Source: Hyphomicrobiales bacterium (lineage in GTDB: Bacteria > Pseudomonadota > Alphaproteobacteria > Rhizobiales > Devosiaceae). From it: a stretch of 13,495 nucleotides of DNA. The stretch covers positions 1 to 13,495 of the forward strand of contig WFOP01000152.1 of NCBI GenBank assembly GCA_015487985.1, given 5' to 3'. The notes beneath the pieces were generated by a model. It searched no databases and was not told the DNA's origin. It was given only the letters and a program-made list of their open reading frames with translations. The first letter of the stretch is position 1. The number at the start of each line of letters is the position of its first letter. Made by a program: the position numbers and the translations under genes. Positions 6,383 through 13,495 of the stretch are shown one piece after another.

Positions 6383-7927
6383 ATGCCCGCACAAAACCTG
6401 CCAGATATGGAAAGACTCACAAGTCAGCCAAGCCCCGCGCTGGTCCCTGGCACCTCAAAATCCCTTGAGGCCTTGCTGCCATTTGCCAGTTTCTTCAATA
6501 TGCTGGTGGAGTTTGTAGCCCTGCTTTTGGCCGGATTTTTAAGTGACGGGCTTTATCACTGGATTGTTTATCAGGAACCCCCGTCAGAATTATGGTTGCT
6601 CAACGGCGTTTCCGCCGCCACCATATTTGTATTGATGCAGGCAAGCTCCGCAAAATATTCCATATCCTTTATTCTCACCCGCACACCGGCCCAGTCTCAT
6701 CTTGTGCGAGACTGGATGATAACATTCTCCATCGTGCTGGCTTTTTCATTCCTGTCCCAATACACCATCGACCAGTCTCGCGGCGCCTATATCGTATTTG
6801 GTATTCTGGGCCTGAGCACAATTTTCCTGATACGAAAATTAACCTCCCTTGTGTTTGAAAGGGCGGTCAGAAACGCCCAGCTCATAACCAGAAACATCGT
6901 GCTGGTGGGCACCCGCACTGAAATTCAACGCTATTACACTAACGAGAGATTATGGGAAAAAGGCATTCGGGTGGCCGCCAGCCTGACCATCAATCCCGAC
7001 CTGACCAGCAATCCCAATGATAAATCGACCCCCTGTGACCTCTGGATCAATCACAATCAGCTTCAGATTTCTTTGCCCTCACTTGATGGGGTGACCTCCT
7101 ATCTGCGTCAGGTGCCGGTGGATGATATCGTTCTGGCGCTGCCATGGGCCAACGTATCGGCAATTCAAAATATTCTGGACAAAATCAGTTCCCTGCCCTG
7201 CGCGATTTACCTGGCCCCCGATCTGGCGCTGGATTACCTCAAATCAAGCATCGGGGGCCAAAACACCCTCACCAATGCCCTGATGGACCCCCAAAGCGGG
7301 TTGACCGGCATTCGAATTGCCCGGCGCCCCCTTACCCCCCTTGCACGCCTCGCCAAACGCAGTTTTGATATTGTTGCCGCCGCGCTGGGTTTGCTGTTTC
7401 TCTCCCCGTTGCTGGTTTTGATCGCAGTTTTGATCCGGCTTGAATCCCCCGGATCGCCGATTTTTTTCCAAAAACGTCACGGCTTTAATGAACGCCCGTT
7501 TTACATCATAAAGTTTCGCTCCATGGTGCAAGATACATCGACCAATTTTACTCAGACCCGACAAAACGATGCACGCATCACCAAAATCGGCGCCTTTATT
7601 CGGCGCACAAATCTGGATGAATTGCCCCAGCTGATAAACGTGCTTTTAGGCTCCATGAGCCTGGTGGGTCCGCGCCCCCATGCTCTGGCCCACAATGATG
7701 CGTTTATGACCAAAATCGCCCACTATGCGAACCGTCACCATGTCAAACCCGGCATCACCGGCTGGGCGCAGGTTAACGGCTGGCGCGGTGCGGCCACCGA
7801 ACAGGACCAGATGGCAGCCCGGGTTGAGCACGATTTGCAATACATCAACAACTGGTCATTTTCCCTTGATCTGAAAATCCTGTTTTTCACATTTTTCTCA
7901 AAAAAGGCGTTCACCAATGCCTTTTGA
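6383..7927 (+). CDS. Polyprenyl glycosylphosphotransferase (WcaJ/GumD-like)
   Basis: This 514-residue inner-membrane enzyme starts repeat-unit assembly by moving a sugar-1-phosphate from UDP-sugar to undecaprenyl phosphate. About four N-terminal membrane helices are followed by a Rossmann-like domain ([12 protein letters not shown]). The catalytic domain begins at KRSFDIV (residue 325), with a membrane hairpin at [21 protein letters not shown], then [24 protein letters not shown] (412-417), SLVGPRP and [15 protein letters not shown]. The HGFN and [10 protein letters not shown] features resemble the glucose-1-phosphate group (GumD/WcaJ) more than the galactose group (WbaP); substrate choice is inference. 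The gene starts 2 bases after the previous stop, behind a weak AGGG (6369-6372), and overlaps the next gene by 11 bp. Confidence 0.93.
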   Translation: MPAQNLPDMERLTSQPSPALVPGTSKSLEALLPFASFFNMLVEFVALLLAGFLSDGLYHWIVYQEPPSELWLLNGVSAATIFVLMQASSAKYSISFILTRTPAQSHLVRDWMITFSIVLAFSFLSQYTIDQSRGAYIVFGILGLSTIFLIRKLTSLVFERAVRNAQLITRNIVLVGTRTEIQRYYTNERLWEKGIRVAASLTINPDLTSNPNDKSTPCDLWINHNQLQISLPSLDGVTSYLRQVPVDDIVLALPWANVSAIQNILDKISSLPCAIYLAPDLALDYLKSSIGGQNTLTNALMDPQSGLTGIRIARRPLTPLARLAKRSFDIVAAALGLLFLSPLLVLIAVLIRLESPGSPIFFQKRHGFNERPFYIIKFRSMVQDTSTNFTQTRQNDARITKIGAFIRRTNLDELPQLINVLLGSMSLVGPRPHALAHNDAFMTKIAHYANRHHVKPGITGWAQVNGWRGAATEQDQMAARVEHDLQYINNWSFSLDLKILFFTFFSKKAFTNAF

Positions 7928-9038
7928 TAAAAAAACCATTTCCCGCAGAAAAACGCTTAAATTGCTGGGCACCGCCGGCTTGGCTTCGGCCACGCCAAGA
8001 ATTGTCACAGCTGAACAGATACCGGCTTTGCCCCACATTACCAACGGCATAAATATCCCCCTGTGGATGGATCAGCCCGACGGAAGTGCATACCCCCCTT
8101 CTCAACATGTTTTGGCCCTGCTGAGCAGGTTTGGTTTCAAAACTGTTCGCCTGCCCGTTGACCCCGACAGATTTGCCGCCGGTGGCGTTGAAACCCTTAA
8201 AGCCAGTCTCGAACTCGACCAGATCATCAAAACTCTTTCTGAATTTGGATTTTCCGTGACGCTGGATATGCACCCCCGGGGCCAAATCGCCAAAGCATTG
8301 AGTGAGGGCGAAGCCGGGCATGGCCCCCTTGATGCCGCATGGGGCAATCTGGCAAAGGTTGGCGCACAATTTGCCCCCCAAACCACATTCCTTGAATTGC
8401 TCAATGAGCCTGATATGTGGCGCGACCGCTGGCTGCCATTGCGCGACAGACTGGCCCAAACCACCCGTAAAATCTGCCCCGAACACACATTGATCTGGGG
8501 AGCCAACAAATGGCAAAGCATTGCAGAAACCATTTCCTGCCCCCCCTTGGATGATGAAAACGCCATCGCGGCCGTGCATTATTATTCCCCCATGCCATTT
8601 ACACACCAGTGCCAGAACTGGGGAACGCCTGACCCCAAGGCACCGCAAAACCTTCCCTTTCCCGCCACGCTTTCCTCCCCCGAAGTTATAAGCGCCCTTG
8701 AGAATATGAGTGCAGAAGCCGCCGCCGATATTCGCCGGTTATATGCAAAGGGGTGGGGCGCGGAACAAATCCATGAGGATTTTGAAAGCCTTGCAAACTG
8801 GTCCAGATTAACCGGCACCAAAACCATATTGAACGAATTTGGCACCCTTAAATTTTGCGCCGACCAGAATTCACGTATCCGCTGGACCCGCGCGGTGCGC
8901 CAGGCCTGCCTGTCCAGCGACATTGGCTGGACCTATTGGGAATTTGATCGCGGATTCGGATTCATGGACGATCGCACAAGCCTTTCAAATGTTGAAGTCA
9001 GGCTTGTTGCCGCCCTGATCGGGGAGCGCGTATCATGA
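7917..9038 (+). CDS. Secreted glycoside hydrolase family 5 protein
   Basis: The 373-residue protein begins with SRRKTLK and a hydrophobic segment ending near TAEQ, a Tat-like twin-arginine signal, so a folded periplasmic or exported enzyme is expected. The GH5 signature is clear: LELLNEPDMW with acid/base Glu164 after Asn163, HYYSPMPFTHQ near residue 220, ILNEFGT with nucleophile Glu307, and GWTYWEFDRGFGF at the end of the barrel. Length fits a single (beta/alpha)8 domain without a binding module. GH5 covers beta-glucanases, mannanases and others, so the linkage cut cannot be named. Position between the initiating transferase and the flippase suggests cleavage of the operon's own polymer for length control, release or clearing. 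The start overlaps the previous gene by 11 bp (AAGG at 7905-7908). Confidence 0.9.
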   Translation: MPFDKKTISRRKTLKLLGTAGLASATPRIVTAEQIPALPHITNGINIPLWMDQPDGSAYPPSQHVLALLSRFGFKTVRLPVDPDRFAAGGVETLKASLELDQIIKTLSEFGFSVTLDMHPRGQIAKALSEGEAGHGPLDAAWGNLAKVGAQFAPQTTFLELLNEPDMWRDRWLPLRDRLAQTTRKICPEHTLIWGANKWQSIAETISCPPLDDENAIAAVHYYSPMPFTHQCQNWGTPDPKAPQNLPFPATLSSPEVISALENMSAEAAADIRRLYAKGWGAEQIHEDFESLANWSRLTGTKTILNEFGTLKFCADQNSRIRWTRAVRQACLSSDIGWTYWEFDRGFGFMDDRTSLSNVEVRLVAALIGERVS

Positions 9039-10450
9039 GTTTTCTCAGCCAGATAAATGCAACCGGGCACAAAATCACACCACGTTTTGTCATGAAATTC
9101 TTACGCAAACACCGCGATAAAGTTGCCGGCGGCACCGAACAGATACTGGCCAGTGCCGTTTCAATGGTGGGACTGATATTTTTATCGCGCCTGATGAGCA
9201 TTGATGATTTTGGTATTCTGGCCATTGCCACCGGCATTTGGCTGATTATGGAAATGATCCAGCATTCCACCATTATTTCACCCTTCATCATGTCGTGCCC
9301 CAATCCAAAGCAGGACCGACATGAATTCGGCGCCTGGCTGGCCCTAAATCTGGTTCTGGCACTTGTTATTCCGCTGATCTTTTTTATTTTGGGTTACGTG
9401 TTGCAACCTGTAGTGCCCGAGCTGGCACAGGGGCTGATGCTGTCGGCCCCCATGACCCTGGTGGGCATGCTTTATATGTTTGCCCGTCGCGTGCACTATC
9501 ATCAGCGCGACCGCAAGGCATTGCTCATTCAAACCCTCTCTTATGGCCTGAGCTATGTGCTGATTCTGCTGATTATTGTGCAGAGCGTTGAGGTTGTCAC
9601 ACCCGGCTGGGGCATCACCATCCTGACTGTGGCCTATGGCATACCCGCTTTCTTTTTTACGCTGGCCATTGCCCTTGAAGCCAGATTTGACAAAACGGTC
9701 TGGCAACGCATCAAGCGTGAAAAAAAGCTGATTTTTGAACTGGGTGCCGCCGGCAGCATCTGGCAGTTTTCCTATACCGTCACCCTGCTTTTACTATCGG
9801 TTCTTTCAACCCCGGCAGCGGTCGCCATATTTTCCATCACCCGCACGCTGGTTCGTCCCATCACCATTATGATTTCCACGCTTTTATCCGTGGATTTTTC
9901 CCGCGCCGTACGCGCTCACAAGGCCAAGGGCAGGGCCGGTTTGAAAAAAATCATCTCCAACATCTGGCTGGCGTCATCCCTGTTGACCGCAATCCCCATT
10001 GCCCTGTTGCTGATATTCCCTGAATTGTTCCTGTCCCTGATTTATTCACAAAAATATGCCCATGCGACCTTTGATCTGCAATTGCGGGTATTATTGTTCC
10101 TGCCAATGATTTATGGCGCCCCCCTTGATATGGGGCTGGCCATCCTGCGCGATACCAAATTCCTCGTGCGCGCCCACACAATCTCCCTGACCATCGGGGT
10201 GATTATCCTGCTCGGGTTTTATTTGCTGGGCCAGATCAACGCCACCACGGCCCTCACATCACTGTTCGTTTCGCGCATGATCACATTGCCCATGCTGCAC
10301 CTGCGCTATCGCGAACTCATGGACGGTTTTGAACAAAATTCCACTGTTAAGAGCGTAAAAGAAAAGTTGGAAAAGACCATCAGTGCCAGAAAGTTAAATG
10401 CAAGCGGGCTAAATACGGGACAATTGAACACGAGGCACAAAGATGCCTGA
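9035..10450 (+). CDS. Wzx-type lipopolysaccharide/oligosaccharide flippase
   Basis: This 471-residue polytopic protein has roughly 12 hydrophobic segments. The N-terminus, with AGGTEQILASAVSMVG followed by LSRLMSIDDFGILAIA, is typical of polysaccharide transporters of the MOP (MATE-like) superfamily. It would move lipid-linked repeat units across the inner membrane. A charged cytoplasmic tail of about 40 residues follows the last helix. The start forms ATGA with the GH5 stop, behind GGGGAG (9021-9026), and the 3' end overlaps the polymerase gene by 8 bp. Its place next to a Wzy-like gene supports Wzx over an unrelated MATE exporter. Confidence 0.88.
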   Translation: MSFLSQINATGHKITPRFVMKFLRKHRDKVAGGTEQILASAVSMVGLIFLSRLMSIDDFGILAIATGIWLIMEMIQHSTIISPFIMSCPNPKQDRHEFGAWLALNLVLALVIPLIFFILGYVLQPVVPELAQGLMLSAPMTLVGMLYMFARRVHYHQRDRKALLIQTLSYGLSYVLILLIIVQSVEVVTPGWGITILTVAYGIPAFFFTLAIALEARFDKTVWQRIKREKKLIFELGAAGSIWQFSYTVTLLLLSVLSTPAAVAIFSITRTLVRPITIMISTLLSVDFSRAVRAHKAKGRAGLKKIISNIWLASSLLTAIPIALLLIFPELFLSLIYSQKYAHATFDLQLRVLLFLPMIYGAPLDMGLAILRDTKFLVRAHTISLTIGVIILLGFYLLGQINATTALTSLFVSRMITLPMLHLRYRELMDGFEQNSTVKSVKEKLEKTISARKLNASGLNTGQLNTRHKDA

Positions 10451-12035
10451 CACCTGGTCAATTCACCCCGCTCAAAACAACGTGGCACCCCTATTCCACG
10501 CCAAAGGTCCGCTTGTAACATCTGAAACCCTTGATGCCATCTCCCACCTGGGTGCCGCTTGGGTGGTGCTGTTGCTCAGCGTGGCCTGCTTCATAATCGC
10601 TACGCCCTTTGGCATAATGGCAACATTTGCCATGGCCTTGCTCCTGTGCATCAAATTACCGGCGGCCACCCCCGCCCTGCTTGTCACCGCCTTCATGTTT
10701 CAAAATATGAGCATCGCGTTTTTTGTGCCCCTAATGAGCGATGTACAGGGATTTGATGCCGTGCGCGGGGTCAATTTTATTTTGCTGCTAACCGCTATGG
10801 CCTGTTTTATTGCAGCCGCTTTTCTTCACACAGAACGTTTGCCCAGACAAACAAGAGCGTGGCTGCTGATTTCATTTTCAATTATTACGCTCATCGTTTT
10901 ATATCTGGCGCTGGGGGCCGTGCGCGGCGACATAAAGGACGCCCTGATTTATTTCAGAAACACACTGACCCCCATTGCCTGCTTTGTAATCGGTATCAGC
11001 GTAGCTTCGCTTTATGCTGTTCCCCTGCGCAAAATCCTGCTTTGGTCCGGCATTGCAGCGGTTGGATATGGTTATGCGGAACTGTTTTTTACCTTTGACT
11101 TCCTGTCCCTGTTTGGCGGTGATGAATATTTCCGCCTCAGATTATCCGGCCAGATTGAAAGCGGCTACTGGGACCGCATTATGGAACAGACCGGATTTGT
11201 CTTGCGCGGCCTTGATGATATCATGATGGTGCCCTTCCTGAACATGGCGGTGCTGGACCAGTGGTTTCCACGCGTATTCCGCTTGAGCGGCCCCAATATC
11301 CACCCCATTTCCTATGCCTACGCCCTGGCCGTCATTTCCGCCTTCATGCTGTTTAACCGGCGCGCCTGGTATTTGCTGCTTTCTGTGCCCCTGTTGGTGA
11401 TTATCGGCTCGAAGGGCGCATTGGTGCTGTTGCTTTCTGCAATTTCCTTAAAAATTGCCGTCCGTTTTTTCGGATTGCGATTTTCCGTCATCTCCATGTG
11501 TCTGGTTCTTGGCCTCTACATAACCGGCGCCATCATTTATGGTCGCGCCAATGGCGACTATCATGTGCTGGGCCTTCTGGCCGGTATTCGCGATTTTCTT
11601 GGCAATCCCTTTGGGCAGGGACTGGGGTTTGGCGGCAACCTTTCAAGTTCCATTAAAAACGTTTTGAGTTGGTCCCGCGCCCAACAACAAGGGATTGCCG
11701 ACATTCCGGTGGAAAGCGCCCTTGGGGTCATGCTTTACCAGATGGGCATCGCCGCCCCCTTATATTTCGCCATGCTGTTTGGCATTGCCAGAGCCTGCTA
11801 CAATGTTTTTGCCAACACCCGGGCCCCTCAATTCCTGTTTGGTATTGCCGCCATTGTTACAATATCCGCCAATTCAGTCTTGCAGGAAGAAGCGGTTTAT
11901 TCCCCGCTGGCCCTTGGCCTGACCCTGCTTCTGGCGGGGGTCAATCTTGGCCAATACTGGCGACACCAGCATTTACAAAGCCAACTGAATATAAAGGGCC
12001 AAACATTTTCCCCAAAACAAGGAGGCACGCTATGA
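10443..12035 (+). CDS. Wzy-like polysaccharide polymerase / O-antigen ligase family protein
   Basis: The 530-residue protein is strongly hydrophobic with about a dozen membrane segments. It has a large polar loop around residues 205-285 (from GGDEYFRLRLSG to the GPNIHP segment) and a second with NPFGQGLGFGGN followed by VESALGVMLYQMG. That glycine-rich motif plus acidic residue before a helix is common in Wzy/WaaL-type proteins. The family joins lipid-linked repeat units in the periplasm. In a cluster with Wzz and Wzx, a polymerase is more likely than a ligase, but sequence alone does not separate them. The start ATG (GAGG at 10432-10435) overlaps the flippase by 8 bp, and the end forms ATGA with the next gene. 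Confidence 0.83.
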   Translation: MPDTWSIHPAQNNVAPLFHAKGPLVTSETLDAISHLGAAWVVLLLSVACFIIATPFGIMATFAMALLLCIKLPAATPALLVTAFMFQNMSIAFFVPLMSDVQGFDAVRGVNFILLLTAMACFIAAAFLHTERLPRQTRAWLLISFSIITLIVLYLALGAVRGDIKDALIYFRNTLTPIACFVIGISVASLYAVPLRKILLWSGIAAVGYGYAELFFTFDFLSLFGGDEYFRLRLSGQIESGYWDRIMEQTGFVLRGLDDIMMVPFLNMAVLDQWFPRVFRLSGPNIHPISYAYALAVISAFMLFNRRAWYLLLSVPLLVIIGSKGALVLLLSAISLKIAVRFFGLRFSVISMCLVLGLYITGAIIYGRANGDYHVLGLLAGIRDFLGNPFGQGLGFGGNLSSSIKNVLSWSRAQQQGIADIPVESALGVMLYQMGIAAPLYFAMLFGIARACYNVFANTRAPQFLFGIAAIVTISANSVLQEEAVYSPLALGLTLLLAGVNLGQYWRHQHLQSQLNIKGQTFSPKQGGTL

Positions 12036-12802
12036 ACAGGTCAAACGCCGTTTCTGACTTGCCCACAACAACAATCGGAGGCGTAAAAATCGTCGCCGCA
12101 TCCATGGCAACTCTGGTGGAAAAAATGTCGCAGGATTGCTTTCGCGCACGCAAAAGCCCCTCCCCCATTGCCAAAACCGTATTTGATGCAAACGGTCAGG
12201 GCCTGTCCCTTTATGCCAGCGACAAGGAATTTGCCCGTGATCTGGATCAGGGGGACATCATCCATGCCGATGGCGGTTTTATCGTGACCATGTCCAGATT
12301 CAAACCCGGTCCGCCCATCCCCGAACGCTCCGCCACCACCGACCTTATCTGGGCCGCCGCAAGGCGCGCAGAACAGGAAGGGCTGTCATTTTTCCTCCTT
12401 GGCGGAGAACCCGGACTGGCACAACGGGCAGCAAATGAGCTGACAAAAAAATTCCCCGGCCTGAAAATTGCCGGCACCCACCACGGCTATTTCGGGGCCA
12501 AAGATGAAGCGGGAATGATTGAAAAAATCAACACCACCCGCCCCGACATTGTCTGGGTGGGGCTGGGCAAACCCCTTGAGCAGAAATTTTGCACCACGCA
12601 CAAATCCCAAATCAACGCCGGCTGGCTTGTCACCTGCGGGGGATGTTTCCATTTCATTACCGGCGACTATGTTCGCGCCCCGGCGTGGATGCAGAACAGC
12701 GGCCTTGAATGGCTGCACCGACTGGCCTCACGGCCCCGCGCACTGTTCATGCGCTACCTCATCACCACTCCCCATTCCCTGTATTTGGCGTTAACACGAT
12801 GA
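12032..12802 (+). CDS. WecB/TagA/CpsF family (GT26) glycosyltransferase
   Basis: The 256-residue protein has the family order: DAN (52-54), HADGG with the conserved Asp80, PIPERSATTDLIW, FFLLGGEPGLAQRAA, PGLKIAGTHHGYF, PDIVWVGLGKPLEQKF, GGCFHFITGD, RAPAWMQNSGLEWLHRL and RPRALFMRYL. These enzymes add N-acetylmannosamine(-uronate), glucose or related sugars to a lipid-linked acceptor at the membrane. Two positions differ from the TagA pattern: Asp52 stands where TxN is usual, and LEQ (182-184) replaces PKQE. I read this as a subfamily trait, not decay. A strong AAGGAGG (12019-12025) and an ATGA overlap with the preceding stop decide the start at 12032. A longer open frame from 11669 only overlaps the polymerase gene. 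Confidence 0.92.
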   Translation: MNRSNAVSDLPTTTIGGVKIVAASMATLVEKMSQDCFRARKSPSPIAKTVFDANGQGLSLYASDKEFARDLDQGDIIHADGGFIVTMSRFKPGPPIPERSATTDLIWAAARRAEQEGLSFFLLGGEPGLAQRAANELTKKFPGLKIAGTHHGYFGAKDEAGMIEKINTTRPDIVWVGLGKPLEQKFCTTHKSQINAGWLVTCGGCFHFITGDYVRAPAWMQNSGLEWLHRLASRPRALFMRYLITTPHSLYLALTR

Positions 12803-13495
12803 TCAATTTCAAACAGCTTCCGGCGGTTTTTTCAGCACTCTCGGCCCCCCCGCCAGCTCTTGCAGCCTCAAGCGAGCCGTTGCTTTTACATGTAACCGAG
12901 GAACGGGGCGAAAACACCCTGACCAGAACCATGCACTTCAACGGACAAAGCATTTATTTCAAAATGGCCAATGAGGAACTGCCGCCCCCCCTTCAAACAT
13001 GGGATTTTGCCGTGGTGGCCAGCCTGTTTACCGCCATGCGTCTTGGCCGTCCCATCCATGTTTGTGGCCCTGTTTCCACGAGCCTGCTGGCAAATCTGGA
13101 CAGTTTTCAGGAAATCTGGAACATCTGGTTGCCGGACCTTTATCAAACCATTGAAATTACCGCTGATACAGAAATCGAGCTGGAAACCAATGCCGGCAAC
13201 AAAGGTGTCTTTGCGTTTTCAGGGGGACTGGATTCTACATTTTCACTCCTGCGCCACCACCTTAAAAGTATCGGACGGCGCGCCGTTGACCCCACAACCG
13301 CCATGCTTATCAGCGGCTTTGATCTGGATGTTGAAAACACCAGTTCCATACAGGTGGCCTCAACAAGCGCCCGTAAAATTCTTGATCCCATGGGCATCCC
13401 CCTCGTAATCGTTGAAACCAACTGGAAAACAGACCTTTGCTATAATTGGAGCATGGAACACATGGCGGGCATAACTGCCTGCCTGCTTCAATTTC
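12799..13495 (+). CDS. PP-loop ATPase-like protein, partial (cut by the window edge)
   Basis: The frame is open from the ATG at 12799 (ATGA with the previous stop) to the window end, 232 residues so far. The first 130 or so residues form a domain I do not recognise, containing WDFAVVASLFTAMRLGRP and GPVSTSLLANLD. Then comes FAFSGGLDSTFSLLRHH, with SGGLDS at 141-146, the PP-loop of the N-type ATP pyrophosphatase group (asparagine synthetase, QueC/ExsB, WbpG-like enzymes). A SGFDLD strand and an LVIVETNW strand after it fit that fold. Members activate a carboxyl, carbonyl or similar group by adenylation, often before amidation. In a polysaccharide operon, amidation or another modification of a sugar or uronic acid is possible, but this is inference. 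No ribosome site is obvious, so translation probably depends on coupling. Confidence 0.75.
   Translation, partial: MINFKQLPAVFSALSAPPPALAASSEPLLLHVTEERGENTLTRTMHFNGQSIYFKMANEELPPPLQTWDFAVVASLFTAMRLGRPIHVCGPVSTSLLANLDSFQEIWNIWLPDLYQTIEITADTEIELETNAGNKGVFAFSGGLDSTFSLLRHHLKSIGRRAVDPTTAMLISGFDLDVENTSSIQVASTSARKILDPMGIPLVIVETNWKTDLCYNWSMEHMAGITACLLQF

Noticed and set aside
7911..8648. A 245-codon minus-strand open frame opposite the GH5 gene
   Set aside because: The plus-strand GH5 motifs and signal peptide are unambiguous. The antisense frame is a composition effect and resembles no family.
11669..12031. N-terminal extension of the GT26 gene, about 120 codons upstream of 12032
   Set aside because: It overlaps the polymerase gene in another frame, reads as low-quality Pro/Arg-rich sequence, and the strong AAGGAGG plus ATGA overlap place the start at 12032.

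Overview
The window looks like a chromosomal segment of an alphaproteobacterium, most likely Hyphomicrobiales (Rhizobiales)-like. The reasons are a CarD-family RNA polymerase regulator, an alphaproteobacterial-style M48 lipoprotein and SNase-like pair, and an intergenic repeat that resembles dispersed repeats I remember from rhizobia. The taxonomic call is inference. Base composition is moderate, with frequent short runs of C.

Region 1 (1-970) holds carD, preceded by a leader hairpin and followed by a strong intrinsic terminator. The gene sits between two inverted copies of a 35-bp repeat. Region 2 (971-3294, minus strand) is a two-gene operon: a secreted SNase-fold protein with altered catalytic positions, then an M48 metalloprotease lipoprotein, joined by a TAATG stop/start overlap. 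Region 3 (3295-3962) is mostly non-coding. It carries the promoter area of the minus-strand operon, a tRNA-Arg(CCT) gene, and a palindrome-rich leader in front of the next operon.

Region 4 (3963 to the right edge, plus strand) is an exopolysaccharide or capsule operon of the Wzx/Wzy type. The order is: Wzz/GumC-like chain-length protein without a kinase domain; Alg13/PssE-like GT28 fragment without an adjacent Alg14/PssD partner; WcaJ/GumD-like polyprenyl glycosylphosphotransferase; secreted GH5 glycosidase; Wzx-like flippase; Wzy-like polymerase or ligase; GT26 (WecB/TagA/CpsF) glycosyltransferase; and a PP-loop (SGGLDS) ATPase-like protein cut by the window edge. From 7917 on, every gene overlaps the previous one by 4-11 bp, which implies one tightly coupled transcript.

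Together these genes would start a repeat unit on undecaprenyl phosphate (probably with glucose-1-phosphate), add at least one more sugar, flip and polymerise the unit, set chain length, and trim or cleave polymer in the periplasm. The outer-membrane exporter, any BY-kinase and most glycosyltransferases are not in the window. The least ordinary elements are the PP-loop protein, the tyrosine-rich kinase-less Wzz tail, the degenerate stand-alone Alg13-like protein, and the repeats around carD.
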